Of a stretch of 64,000 nucleotides of DNA, positions 26,266 to 34,749 are shown piece after piece. The position numbers and the translations under genes were made by a program. Position 1 is the first letter of the stretch; the number at the start of each line of letters is the position of its first letter. The notes below the pieces were generated by a model. The model was not told where the DNA came from. It worked only from the letters and a program-made list of their open reading frames with translations, and did no database searches. The stretch covers positions 90,604-154,603 of the forward strand of contig NZ_JAPLET010000021.1 in the NCBI RefSeq assembly GCF_026391055.1, given 5' to 3'. This DNA comes from Spirosoma sp. GTDB lineage: Bacteria > Bacteroidota > Bacteroidia > Cytophagales > Spirosomataceae.

Positions 26266-29200
26266 TTAGTAGGTTAAACTGGACTCGGATCGTTCGGCAA
26301 GGGCTTCATGCGTCCCGTCGAACACGGTGCTGGTTGGGTCATCCGGGTCGAGCGAGGGCGAGTCAAAGTCCGTTTTACGCTGAATGGCGGCAAAGACAAC
26401 GGGCAAAATCAGCAGAGCGGCTATCGTTGAAAAGAACAGGCCACCAATAACGGCGCGGCCCAGCGGAGCGGTCTGTTCGCCCGATTCGCCCAGCCCACTC
26501 GCCATCGGAATCATCCCGGCAATCATCGCCAGCGCCGTCATCAGAATGGGTCGAAGGCGGGCCGCACCAGCCACACGGGCGGCCGCTTTTGCGTCGCGGT
26601 AGCGTAGCCGAAGAGATTCGGCATTGGTAACCAGCAGGAGGGCGTTGGCGACTGACACCCCCACCGACATGATGATGCCCATGTACGATTGCAGATTCAG
26701 CGTTTGACCCGTTACGAGCAGCAGGGTAAGCGACCCCGCCAGTACGGCCGGAATACTCACCAGGACAACACTGGCCACTTTGAACGACTGGTAGTTGGCG
26801 GCCAGCAGCAGGAAGATTACAACAATGGCCAGGCCCAATCCAAACTGAAGGCTGCCCAGTGTTTCCTGAAGCAGTAGCGCCAGCCCCCGCAACTCAACCA
26901 CCGACCCTTTCGGCGGCTGTCCGGTCGCCGTTATAGCCGCCTGTACGTCGCGCGTTGCTGTGCCGAGATCCATCTGGTTAATATTGGCCGACACAGTAAT
27001 AATCCGGCGGGGACCGATGCGGTCGTACTGACCCGGCACAGTGGTTGGTGTAATGGTCGCGACATCACCCAGCGTTGGTCGCAACTGTCCTTTTACGAGA
27101 GGAATAGCCTGAATGTCAGCAACCGACTTCATCTGATCCTGCTCCAGTTGAATCTGCACCTGATAGGCAAACCCTTTCGACTGATCGAGCCACAGGTTCT
27201 TGGCCGTAAATCGGCTGGACGAAGTTGCCGCCACCAGTGACTTGGAGATTTCGTCGATGCTGAGCCCAAGTTGAGCTGCCCGCTCGCGGTCTACCTGAAT
27301 CGATACCGTCGGATAGCTCAGCGGTTGATTGATCCGCAGGTCGCGCAGATACGGAATCGCGCGCAAATGGGTCAACAACCTATTGGCGTAATGTTGTCCT
27401 TCCTTGAGATCTTTCCCCCCCACCAGAATCTCGATGGGCGTTTGTGCTCCCTGGCTCATGATCTTGTCGGTCAGGTCAATGGGCTCGAACGAGAGCCGGA
27501 CATTGGGCATTTTTCGGCTAACCCGCTGGCGAATCTGCTCTTTCAGCGCATCCATAGACTCGACGGTGTATTCGTCGGATAGATTGACCTGCAATACCGC
27601 TTCGTGCGGACCAGCATTAAACACGTACAGGGCGCTGGTGCCATAGCTGGAGGGCGTCATACCCACAAAGGCCGAGGAAATAGCCACGTTTTTTTGACCA
27701 ACGATATCGCTTATCTGCTTTATTACCCGCTTGGTAAGCTCTTCCGTCCGTTCGATACGCAGACCCTGCGGCCCAACAATTCGCACCTGAAACTGGTGTG
27801 CGTGATTTTGCCGGGGCATCATATCCTGACCAATCTGGGTGAACCCAATACCGATCAATAGCGCACAAACCAGCGCATACACACCAATGACCAGCGTTCG
27901 ACGACCCATTAGGCTATCCAGAACCCGAATATAGCCGAGTTTGAATCGTTCAAATCCCGTCACTTTTTCGGGGTGTTTTTCCTCGTAACGCTCCTGATGG
28001 GCCTCCAGGGGCTGGTTCAAGTCGGGTAGAATACTCAACTCGTGCAAACTGGCATGCGCATGATTTTTAAGCCACCAGTTAGCCACTACGGGCACAAAGA
28101 CCTGCGACAGGACATAGGAAACAATAATTGAGAAACCCACCGATAGTGATAAGGGCAAAAACATGCCGCGCGGCACGCCATTCATCAGGAAGGCGGGCGC
28201 AAAAACGGCCAGAATACATAAGGTAATGAGCAGCAGCGGAAACGACATTTCCTGACAGGCATCCAGAATGGCGCGAGCCTTAGGTTTACCCATTTCCAGA
28301 TGCTGGTGAATATTTTCAATCACGACCGTGGCCTGATCGACCAGAATACCGATGGCCAGTGCCAGGCCCGACAGGGTCATGATATTGATGGTTTGGCCCG
28401 TCAGGTTAAGCAGCAGAATCGCACTCAGGATCGACACCGGAATTGTCAGGATTACAATAAGCGAACTGCGCCAGTCGCCCAGGAAAAGCAGCACCATCAG
28501 GCCTGTCAGAATAGCTCCCAAACCGCCTTCAACGGCCAGGCTATGCACGGCTTGCGTCACGTAAACCGATTGGTCGAACTCGTAGGAAAGCTGCACATCG
28601 TCGGGCAGGAGAGCTTTCATTTCCGGGAGTTTTGCTCTTAACGCACTGACGACGCTCATGGTCGACGCATCGGCACTTTTGGTAACGGGAATATACACCG
28701 ACCGCTTTCCATTGACCAGCGCATACCCCACCATGATGTCGGTGGCATCCTCCACCGTAGCTACGTCGCGCAGGAATACCGTTGGTCCAACGCCCTTGCG
28801 CAGCGGAATATTCAGGAACTCACTGACCTTGTCGAGTACCGTGTTGCTGGGCGTCATGATGGTGTAGTCGCCCATCTGTACGCTACCAGCGGGCGAAATC
28901 TGGTTGTTTTTCACCACAGCCTGCACAATCTCGTCGGGTGTCAGCTCGTAACTGCGCATCCGTTCGGGGTCGACTTTTACAACCACGGTTCGTTCGTTAC
29001 CGCCAAAGGGGGATGGGGCCGATGCGCCCGGAATCTGAGAAAACAGGGGGCGAATGCGCGTAGAGGCTAAATCCTGCATCTCGCCCAGCGACGCCCGACG
29101 GCTGCTAAACACTAACTGTCCTACGGGTAAACTCGACGCATCGAAGCGAACCACAGTGGGGGGCACGGTGCCGGGCGGCAGGTAATTCATAACCCGGCTC

Positions 29201-29529
29201 ACCTGGTTGGCCACCTCGCCCGACACCTGTGCCATGTTGACATCTTCGTAAAATGAACATTTCACCAGGCAAAGCCCCTGAATATTTTTCACTTCCACCG
29301 ACTTGATACCCGACACATAGAGCAGCTGGTTCTGGTAGCGGGTGGCAATAAAGCCTTCCATCTGGGCAGGTGTCATCCCGCCATAGGGTTGGGCAATGTA
29401 AATTGTTGGGAGGTTGAGCCGGGGAAAAATATCGACCGGAATCTGGAGCAGTGCCAGCACCGCAAACAGAATAACACCCGCCAGCGCGACGATTACAGTA
29501 ATGGGTTTAGCAAGAGCAGCTTTGATCAT
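26266..29529 (-). CDS. RND efflux permease (AcrB/HAE1-like)
   Basis: 1087-residue resistance-nodulation-division pump with the usual 12 transmembrane helices and two large periplasmic loops. The N-terminus reads VDIFPRLNLPTIYI and PYGGMTPAQME (porter domain). In TM4, where HAE1 pumps have an Asp pair, it has GILVDQATVVIEN: Asp 398 kept, Gln 399 at the second site. In TM10 the conserved Lys of the proton relay is Ala 961 (GVSVANALLLV). This departure suggests an unusual proton route or subfamily. The final 35 residues are Ser/Asp/Thr-rich. It is flanked by its adaptor (downstream) and outer membrane channel (upstream). Substrates are not known. Confidence 0.93.
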   Translation of the reverse strand: MIKAALAKPITVIVALAGVILFAVLALLQIPVDIFPRLNLPTIYIAQPYGGMTPAQMEGFIATRYQNQLLYVSGIKSVEVKNIQGLCLVKCSFYEDVNMAQVSGEVANQVSRVMNYLPPGTVPPTVVRFDASSLPVGQLVFSSRRASLGEMQDLASTRIRPLFSQIPGASAPSPFGGNERTVVVKVDPERMRSYELTPDEIVQAVVKNNQISPAGSVQMGDYTIMTPSNTVLDKVSEFLNIPLRKGVGPTVFLRDVATVEDATDIMVGYALVNGKRSVYIPVTKSADASTMSVVSALRAKLPEMKALLPDDVQLSYEFDQSVYVTQAVHSLAVEGGLGAILTGLMVLLFLGDWRSSLIVILTIPVSILSAILLLNLTGQTINIMTLSGLALAIGILVDQATVVIENIHQHLEMGKPKARAILDACQEMSFPLLLITLCILAVFAPAFLMNGVPRGMFLPLSLSVGFSIIVSYVLSQVFVPVVANWWLKNHAHASLHELSILPDLNQPLEAHQERYEEKHPEKVTGFERFKLGYIRVLDSLMGRRTLVIGVYALVCALLIGIGFTQIGQDMMPRQNHAHQFQVRIVGPQGLRIERTEELTKRVIKQISDIVGQKNVAISSAFVGMTPSSYGTSALYVFNAGPHEAVLQVNLSDEYTVESMDALKEQIRQRVSRKMPNVRLSFEPIDLTDKIMSQGAQTPIEILVGGKDLKEGQHYANRLLTHLRAIPYLRDLRINQPLSYPTVSIQVDRERAAQLGLSIDEISKSLVAATSSSRFTAKNLWLDQSKGFAYQVQIQLEQDQMKSVADIQAIPLVKGQLRPTLGDVATITPTTVPGQYDRIGPRRIITVSANINQMDLGTATRDVQAAITATGQPPKGSVVELRGLALLLQETLGSLQFGLGLAIVVIFLLLAANYQSFKVASVVLVSIPAVLAGSLTLLLVTGQTLNLQSYMGIIMSVGVSVANALLLVTNAESLRLRYRDAKAAARVAGAARLRPILMTALAMIAGMIPMASGLGESGEQTAPLGRAVIGGLFFSTIAALLILPVVFAAIQRKTDFDSPSLDPDDPTSTVFDGTHEALAERSESSLTY

Positions 29530-29539
29530 GATCGTTGAG

Positions 29540-30979
29540 TTAGCGGGAAAGTTGTTGGAGGAAAGCCTCTAGATCGCCGGCCGTAGCCGCCCGAAAGAGC
29601 AGAGCGCGCCATACATTGTTCGTGACCAGCGCTTGATCGACCTCCGCCCGATTCAAAAGCGCACTCGTTTGGGTCAACGCCTGAATATTGTCGAGACCGG
29701 ATTCATACCGGGCCTGCGACTGGATATACGCCTGTTTAGCGGCATTGAGCTGAAGGGGAGCCTGCTCAGCCCGTGCCTGAGCCAGTTCCAACTGCAAAAC
29801 GGCATTCTGACTGGCGGCCTGAATACCCAGCGCCTGCTGATCGTAGGCTTGCTGACTGGCACTGATTCGCTCGCGCTGGGCCGACAGGGCGTATTTGGTT
29901 CGCCACAGATCGGTGGGTCGCCAGATGGCCGTAACGCCAACAATGTAATTGTAGGACCGTAATGGTAAGCCCGCACCCAACGACGGATCGATGTGGAAGG
30001 TACCGTCGGGCTGTGCCTGCTCGCCGATACCGGAGCCCCGCCCCTGAAGCGACCCCAGCACCGAAATGGACGGTAATGCCGATACTTTCAGGAGCGTTTC
30101 GCTGGCTCTCCCAAGGTCGATCGTTTTCTGAAAAACCCGCAATTGAGGATGTATAGCCGGATTGCTGCCGGGTGCCAAGGGTAATTGGGGAAACCGGTCA
30201 TAAAAAGCCATCGAATCCAGTTGAACAGATGGATTGGGAAGCCCGATCAATTCCGTCAGCCGGAGTACCTGCTGCTGGGCCAACTGCTGACTTTCCAGCA
30301 CCTGCAAACGAGCGCGGGCCACTTCGGCATTGGCAACGGAACTGTCAATGCCCGGCCGGAGCCCTCCTTCTGTACTGGCCCGGATAATTCGCTGAAGTTC
30401 CTGAGCCCGGCCGAGATTGGCCGTTTGCAGGGCAACCGACTTCTTGGCGTTGAGGGCTAACAGATACGCGTCGCAAACCCGAACCTGATGCGTAAATAAC
30501 TCGCCTTCATAATCAGCCTGAGCCTGCTCGACGGCTAGCCGCGCCTGGCTGCGCCGGGCCTGTCGGCGACCAAACGTGACGGCCTCCCAGTCGACCACCA
30601 TCGATACCCCGCTGGTCCACGCGGCCTGATTGCTGAACCCATCGGTACGCACTCCCGAAACAGGCAGCAGCAGACCGCCATTGGAAACGTAAGCGCCCCG
30701 CACCTGATTGGATGTCGCGTTGAGTGTTTGCGCCTGCACACCCGCCTGAGGCAGAAGCGCCATATTCAGGCTTTGGACGTCGGCCTCGGCGGCCCGGATG
30801 CTGGCCTGTTTCCCGCGCAGACTGGGGTAACTGGACCGGGCCAGCTCCAGGGCTTTGGGCAGGGCAAGCTGGGTTATTTGGGTCGAGGACACTGCACCCG
30901 ATTGAGCTAAACTCGGGCCCACCAAGAGACTGGCGATGGTGGTCAGTAGCTGAATTTTTCGTTTCCCTCCGCTAAGCAT
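29540..30979 (-). CDS. TolC-family outer membrane efflux protein
   Basis: 479-residue outer membrane channel of the TolC/OEP family with a signal peptide (LLTTIASLLVGPSLAQ). Two OEP repeats are visible: LPKALELARSSYPSLRGKQASIRAAEADVQSLN in the first and, after EKTIDLGRASETLLKVSALPSISVLGS, the second with LELAQARAEQAPLQLNAAKQAYIQSQARYESGL. It forms the exit duct for the RND pump 10 bases downstream. A -7 box lies 24 bases upstream, and the two-component genes follow upstream on the same strand. Confidence 0.93.
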   Translation of the reverse strand: MLSGGKRKIQLLTTIASLLVGPSLAQSGAVSSTQITQLALPKALELARSSYPSLRGKQASIRAAEADVQSLNMALLPQAGVQAQTLNATSNQVRGAYVSNGGLLLPVSGVRTDGFSNQAAWTSGVSMVVDWEAVTFGRRQARRSQARLAVEQAQADYEGELFTHQVRVCDAYLLALNAKKSVALQTANLGRAQELQRIIRASTEGGLRPGIDSSVANAEVARARLQVLESQQLAQQQVLRLTELIGLPNPSVQLDSMAFYDRFPQLPLAPGSNPAIHPQLRVFQKTIDLGRASETLLKVSALPSISVLGSLQGRGSGIGEQAQPDGTFHIDPSLGAGLPLRSYNYIVGVTAIWRPTDLWRTKYALSAQRERISASQQAYDQQALGIQAASQNAVLQLELAQARAEQAPLQLNAAKQAYIQSQARYESGLDNIQALTQTSALLNRAEVDQALVTNNVWRALLFRAATAGDLEAFLQQLSR

Positions 30980-31002
30980 ACCCTTATTTCGTTGAATAAG
31001 GC

Positions 31003-31010
31003 CAAAAGTA
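31003..31010 (-). promoter_or_regulatory. Candidate -7 box of the efflux operon
   Basis: On the minus strand, TACTTTTG matches TAnnTTTG and lies 23 bases before the TolC-type start at 30979. No good TTTG lies at the usual 19-21 base distance, so the promoter may need an activator such as the adjacent response regulator. Confidence 0.4.
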
Positions 31011-31063
31011 CGGGTGGGATATTAGCGCCAGATTAGAGCCAAATTAGTTCATATTAGAACGGC

Positions 31064-32452
31064 TTAAGCTGACAGCAAGGGAACGATTACTTCCGTGATC
31101 GTTCCCCCTCCCGGGCGGGGACGCAGCCGTAGCTTCCCTTGATGGATGGTTATGATCCGGTAAGCCAGCGTTAAGCCAATGCCGAAACCGTCGATTGCCT
31201 GTACGTTAGAACCGCGTACCAGGGGCAGCAACACCCGGTCTTCTTCACCGGGCGTCAGGCCGATACCCCGATCTTCGATTCGGATACGCGCACGCTCTTC
31301 GGTATCCATTTCCAGACAAAGCGCAACCGGCTGTCCATTCGAATATTTGGCGGCATTATCCAGCAGATTCAGCAACGCCGTCCGAAGCAGATACGCATTG
31401 CCCCGGATCTTGACGGGCCTGCTTTGTTCGAGCATACCGTCACTGAGTTGTAGCGATAACGACTGCCCGCTATGCTGTTTGCCAAATGTATCGGCCGCAT
31501 CGAGTACGACTTCGACCAATTCGAGCGGTTGCCGGTCGAGTTGGGCATCCACACCATCAATGCGGGCCAACTGCAACAGCCCGTTAGACAGAGCAGTAAG
31601 TTTATCCAGTTCTTTAACCGCCTGGGCCATCCCCCGCTTGAGGTTCTCAGCGTCGGCATCGTAGAGAATTGACGTTTCCAGCCAGCCCTTAATGGTGGTC
31701 AGGGGGGTGCGTAGCTCGTGCGACGCCTGGGCAATAAACGAGCGTTGGTTTTCGACCAGCCGTTCCTGCCGGGTAAGCAGGTCATTGAAAGCCTGCGCCA
31801 GCACCCCCACTTCATCCTGTGGGTTGCTGGCCCGCAGTCGGAAGGTCAGCGGGCTGGCTGCGGGCATATTGATCTGATCGATCAGGTTGTTCAGTGGTTT
31901 GAGGGCCTGACGGGCGAACAAATACCCCATCAGAATGACCAGTCCTATGGACACCGCATTTCCAACAATAAACAGATCGCGTAACTCTTTTTGTCGCTGA
32001 TAGCCATCCTGGTCGTAAGCCGTGGCGATGGCAACGTACTCCCGGCCATCGGGCGAGGGCGAGACCCCCGCGTAGGTCAGCGCTACGCCGTCTTTGGGGT
32101 ACAAATGACCCGGGCTTTCGTACTGAAACCGAACCAGCCGCTCCCGCCGAACCCGACTTCGGAAAGCGGGTTCGGCTACAAAATCGTTGGTTTGCTGACT
32201 ACTATAAATCAAGCTGTCGGACGGCGAATAGACAAACTCTACCTGCTCGGGCATGGAGGTAATCACGCTGCCTGCCACCGATCCCCTGAGCGTGAGCAGT
32301 TGCTCCGTAACACGGGCTTTTCGGGCTAACCGGTCTTCGATGGAACGCTGTCGAAAACTGGCGTAGGTGCTGTACACATAGACCGAGAAAATAACCAGAA
32401 TACTGGCTACCAACGACGAAAACCATAGAATGAGTTTGTGTTTGATCTGCAT
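31064..32452 (-). CDS. Sensor histidine kinase with HAMP domain
   Basis: 462-residue membrane kinase: TM1 near residues 8-30, a periplasmic loop of about 130 residues, TM2 near 163-182, HAMP, then HisKA with SHELRTPLTTIKGWLE (His about 246), N box LLNLLDNAAKYS, G1 box IRIEDRGIGLTP and G2 GFGIGLTLAYRII. It should autophosphorylate and pass phosphate to the OmpR-type regulator, whose gene ends 2 bases upstream. The layout matches envelope or metal/drug sensors such as BaeS or CusS. The signal is unknown. The following genes encode an RND efflux system, its likely target. Confidence 0.93.
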   Translation of the reverse strand: MQIKHKLILWFSSLVASILVIFSVYVYSTYASFRQRSIEDRLARKARVTEQLLTLRGSVAGSVITSMPEQVEFVYSPSDSLIYSSQQTNDFVAEPAFRSRVRRERLVRFQYESPGHLYPKDGVALTYAGVSPSPDGREYVAIATAYDQDGYQRQKELRDLFIVGNAVSIGLVILMGYLFARQALKPLNNLIDQINMPAASPLTFRLRASNPQDEVGVLAQAFNDLLTRQERLVENQRSFIAQASHELRTPLTTIKGWLETSILYDADAENLKRGMAQAVKELDKLTALSNGLLQLARIDGVDAQLDRQPLELVEVVLDAADTFGKQHSGQSLSLQLSDGMLEQSRPVKIRGNAYLLRTALLNLLDNAAKYSNGQPVALCLEMDTEERARIRIEDRGIGLTPGEEDRVLLPLVRGSNVQAIDGFGIGLTLAYRIITIHQGKLRLRPRPGGGTITEVIVPLLSA

Positions 32453-32454
32453 AG

Positions 32455-33129
32455 TTAGCCCCGTAAGACGTAGCCCATCCCAATGATCGTATGCAACAGT
32501 TTCTGGCTGTAGTCCTTATCAATTTTTTTGCGCAGGTAATTGATATACACTTCAATCACGTTTGTGCTTGTATCGAAATGCAAATCCCATACTTTTTCGG
32601 CAATGTCGACCCGGCTGACGATTCGGCCCTGGTTGACCATCAGGTATTCGAGCAGGGCATATTCGCGGGCGGTCAGATCAATCCGCTGCCCGGCCCGGAA
32701 AACCGAATGAGCTTCGGTATCAAGCTCAAGGTCGGCCACACGCAGTACGGTTTTTAATCCACTAAAATCACTGTTTCGCCGGGCCAGGGCTTTAATCCGC
32801 AGCATCAGTTCCCGGAACTCAAACGGCTTTACCAGGTAATCATCGGCACCGGCACCAAAGCCGCTTTCCTTATCGGGCAGGCTGTCCAGCGCCGTCAGCA
32901 GCATAACCGACTGGCGGGGCATTTCCCGTTTGATATGCCGACACAGCTCGAACCCATTTATGTGCGGCAGGTTAACATCCAGCACAATAACGTCGTACGT
33001 TTTGTTGTCGGCCAGGCTTTGGCCCACCAGCCCATCATACGCCAGATCAATTTCGTAGCCTTCGCTCTCCACGCCTTTACGAATGAATGAGGCCAGACTT
33101 ACTTCATCTTCAACGAGTAAAATTTTCAT
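32455..33129 (-). CDS. OmpR-family response regulator
   Basis: 224 residues: receiver with acidic pair in LLVEDEVSL, phospho-acceptor Asp in VIVLDVNLPHING, Thr in LLTALDS, Lys in YLVKPFEFRELM, then a winged helix with LTAREYALLEYLMVNQG, SRVDIAEKVWDLHFDTSTNVIEVYI and the wing KIDKDYSQKLLHTIIGMGYVL. I start at ATG 33129 (MKILLVEDE); the longer frame from 33198 adds an unconserved 23 residues. It is coupled with the downstream kinase and likely controls the efflux operon that follows. Confidence 0.95.
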   Translation of the reverse strand: MKILLVEDEVSLASFIRKGVESEGYEIDLAYDGLVGQSLADNKTYDVIVLDVNLPHINGFELCRHIKREMPRQSVMLLTALDSLPDKESGFGAGADDYLVKPFEFRELMLRIKALARRNSDFSGLKTVLRVADLELDTEAHSVFRAGQRIDLTAREYALLEYLMVNQGRIVSRVDIAEKVWDLHFDTSTNVIEVYINYLRKKIDKDYSQKLLHTIIGMGYVLRG

Positions 33130-33230
33130 GGTACTTACATTTTCCTGAACGTCCTGCCAAACGACATTGTCGCTAGCTGACACGTTTGAACCTGCCAACA
33201 GTATTCATCAAACACCCAAAATCTATTGAA

Positions 33231-34589
33231 TTACTCACCATTGGGGTTATTCCTCCGCTTAGCCAAGTCGTTAAAGATCGACTTTAGCCGCCGTAACCAG
33301 CTCGAAATTCGAATGTCGGTTGGTTCTCTGTCCGCCGACAGGCTTCCGATTGCGTCGCCCGGGCTGATGGCAATGGCCTCTGATTTAGGAATGATTAACC
33401 GCTGGGAAGCATATAAACTTTGGTGGCCCGACATCAGGTAACTGAGTACGCAGGATACGGCGGCATAAGGTGCTACTGACGCGCCAAACAGTTCGATTGC
33501 CAACATACTGGTTGCAATAGGCGTATTAGTTGTTCCAGCCAACAAGCTCACAAACCCGATAGCCGCAAAAGTGGATTGATCGGCTCCAACCAGTTGAGAG
33601 AAGAAGCTCCCAGCCGTTGCCCCGATGAACAGCACCGGCGTAATAACACTGCCGCTCCGGCTGATGCTGAGTGTGATGATTGTGAAAAGAGCTTTCAGCA
33701 GAAACGCGTACCCACTTACATGAATGCCTTTGATACAATCCTCCATCAAATTCAGGCCCAACCCCAAATAGTCCCTCGAGAACAAAAGAGTTAAGCCAAC
33801 CAGGATTACCCCGCCCAACAAACCTTTCAAGGGACGCCAGAGCGGAATCGCATTCGTTGCCCGTGTGCTTTGCTGAATGGCCCGAACCAGAGCGTAAGCA
33901 CATAAACCAAAGAAAATTCCGCCTGCCAGCAGTTGTATAAAAAATCCCTGGCCAAAGGCCGGGATAAACGTCAGAGGATAATAAAAGAAAGTGACACCAA
34001 GTGCCGAAGAGACCTGATAGGCCGTTACGGAGGCAACAAAAGCTGGCAACAACACATCGTAAACGATTACCCCAACGGCCAGTACCTCAATTCCAAACAG
34101 GGCACCCGCCATGGGTGCCCCAAAAACACAGGCAAACCCGGCACAAAAACCGCAAAGAACCATTTTCCGACGGTCGATGTCATCGACCCGAAACAGATTG
34201 GCGCATACGCTGCCGATACCTGCCCCAATCTGGGCACATGGACTTTCTTTACCCGCCGAGCCTCCGGTAGCGAGAATAAGTACAACATTGACGACTTTCG
34301 TAGGAATGAAGCTACCCTCCAGCTTACCATAATTTTTATTAATAGCGTCAATCAGGGCGTCGGTTCCCAGATGTCTCTTCAGAACAAACTGACTCAGCAG
34401 ATTCGCCAGGAAAAAGCTGACGGGTAGTAAGTAAAATATATGCTGGTACTGATTACTCTGTTCAATGATGTAGTGAAGCGAAAGAATGAATCCCGACGCG
34501 ACAACGCCAACCAGACAGCCAATTAAACTGGCAATGAACAGCCACTTTAAGACCGAAAAAAACAAGATCACTTCGTCATTTATCCGCAT
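33231..34589 (-). CDS. ClC-family chloride channel/transporter
   Basis: 452-residue ClC protein with about ten hydrophobic helices. The first selectivity motif is GTDALID (in the position of the GSGIP motif, which is not conserved). The GKEGP motif reads GSAGKESPCAQIGAGIG, with the gating Glu present and Ser for Gly, and the later AAFGAPMAG-type motif appears as CVFGAPMAGALFGIEVL. It has no CBS domains. It lies upstream of the two-component genes with a 101-base gap. Whether it is a proton/chloride exchanger or another anion channel is not decided by these motifs. Confidence 0.88.
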   Translation of the reverse strand: MRINDEVILFFSVLKWLFIASLIGCLVGVVASGFILSLHYIIEQSNQYQHIFYLLPVSFFLANLLSQFVLKRHLGTDALIDAINKNYGKLEGSFIPTKVVNVVLILATGGSAGKESPCAQIGAGIGSVCANLFRVDDIDRRKMVLCGFCAGFACVFGAPMAGALFGIEVLAVGVIVYDVLLPAFVASVTAYQVSSALGVTFFYYPLTFIPAFGQGFFIQLLAGGIFFGLCAYALVRAIQQSTRATNAIPLWRPLKGLLGGVILVGLTLLFSRDYLGLGLNLMEDCIKGIHVSGYAFLLKALFTIITLSISRSGSVITPVLFIGATAGSFFSQLVGADQSTFAAIGFVSLLAGTTNTPIATSMLAIELFGASVAPYAAVSCVLSYLMSGHQSLYASQRLIIPKSEAIAISPGDAIGSLSADREPTDIRISSWLRRLKSIFNDLAKRRNNPNGE

Positions 34590-34749
34590 CTGGATATAAA
34601 CCGAAGAACAGTAGGCTCAGTTTATTCTCTCTCGAGGCAAAACCAACCTTACCCCCGATTAGTAGGCTGTTCATTTGATTAATGATCATGATTTTCGGCC
34701 AAGACTTATATAAGAATGTTCAGCACCAGTAAACCCATTATGCCTGACG

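Noticed and set aside
28300..28641. Plus-strand frames inside the RND pump and other long genes
   Set aside because: They are opposite-strand shadows with odd composition, fully inside strong coding genes.
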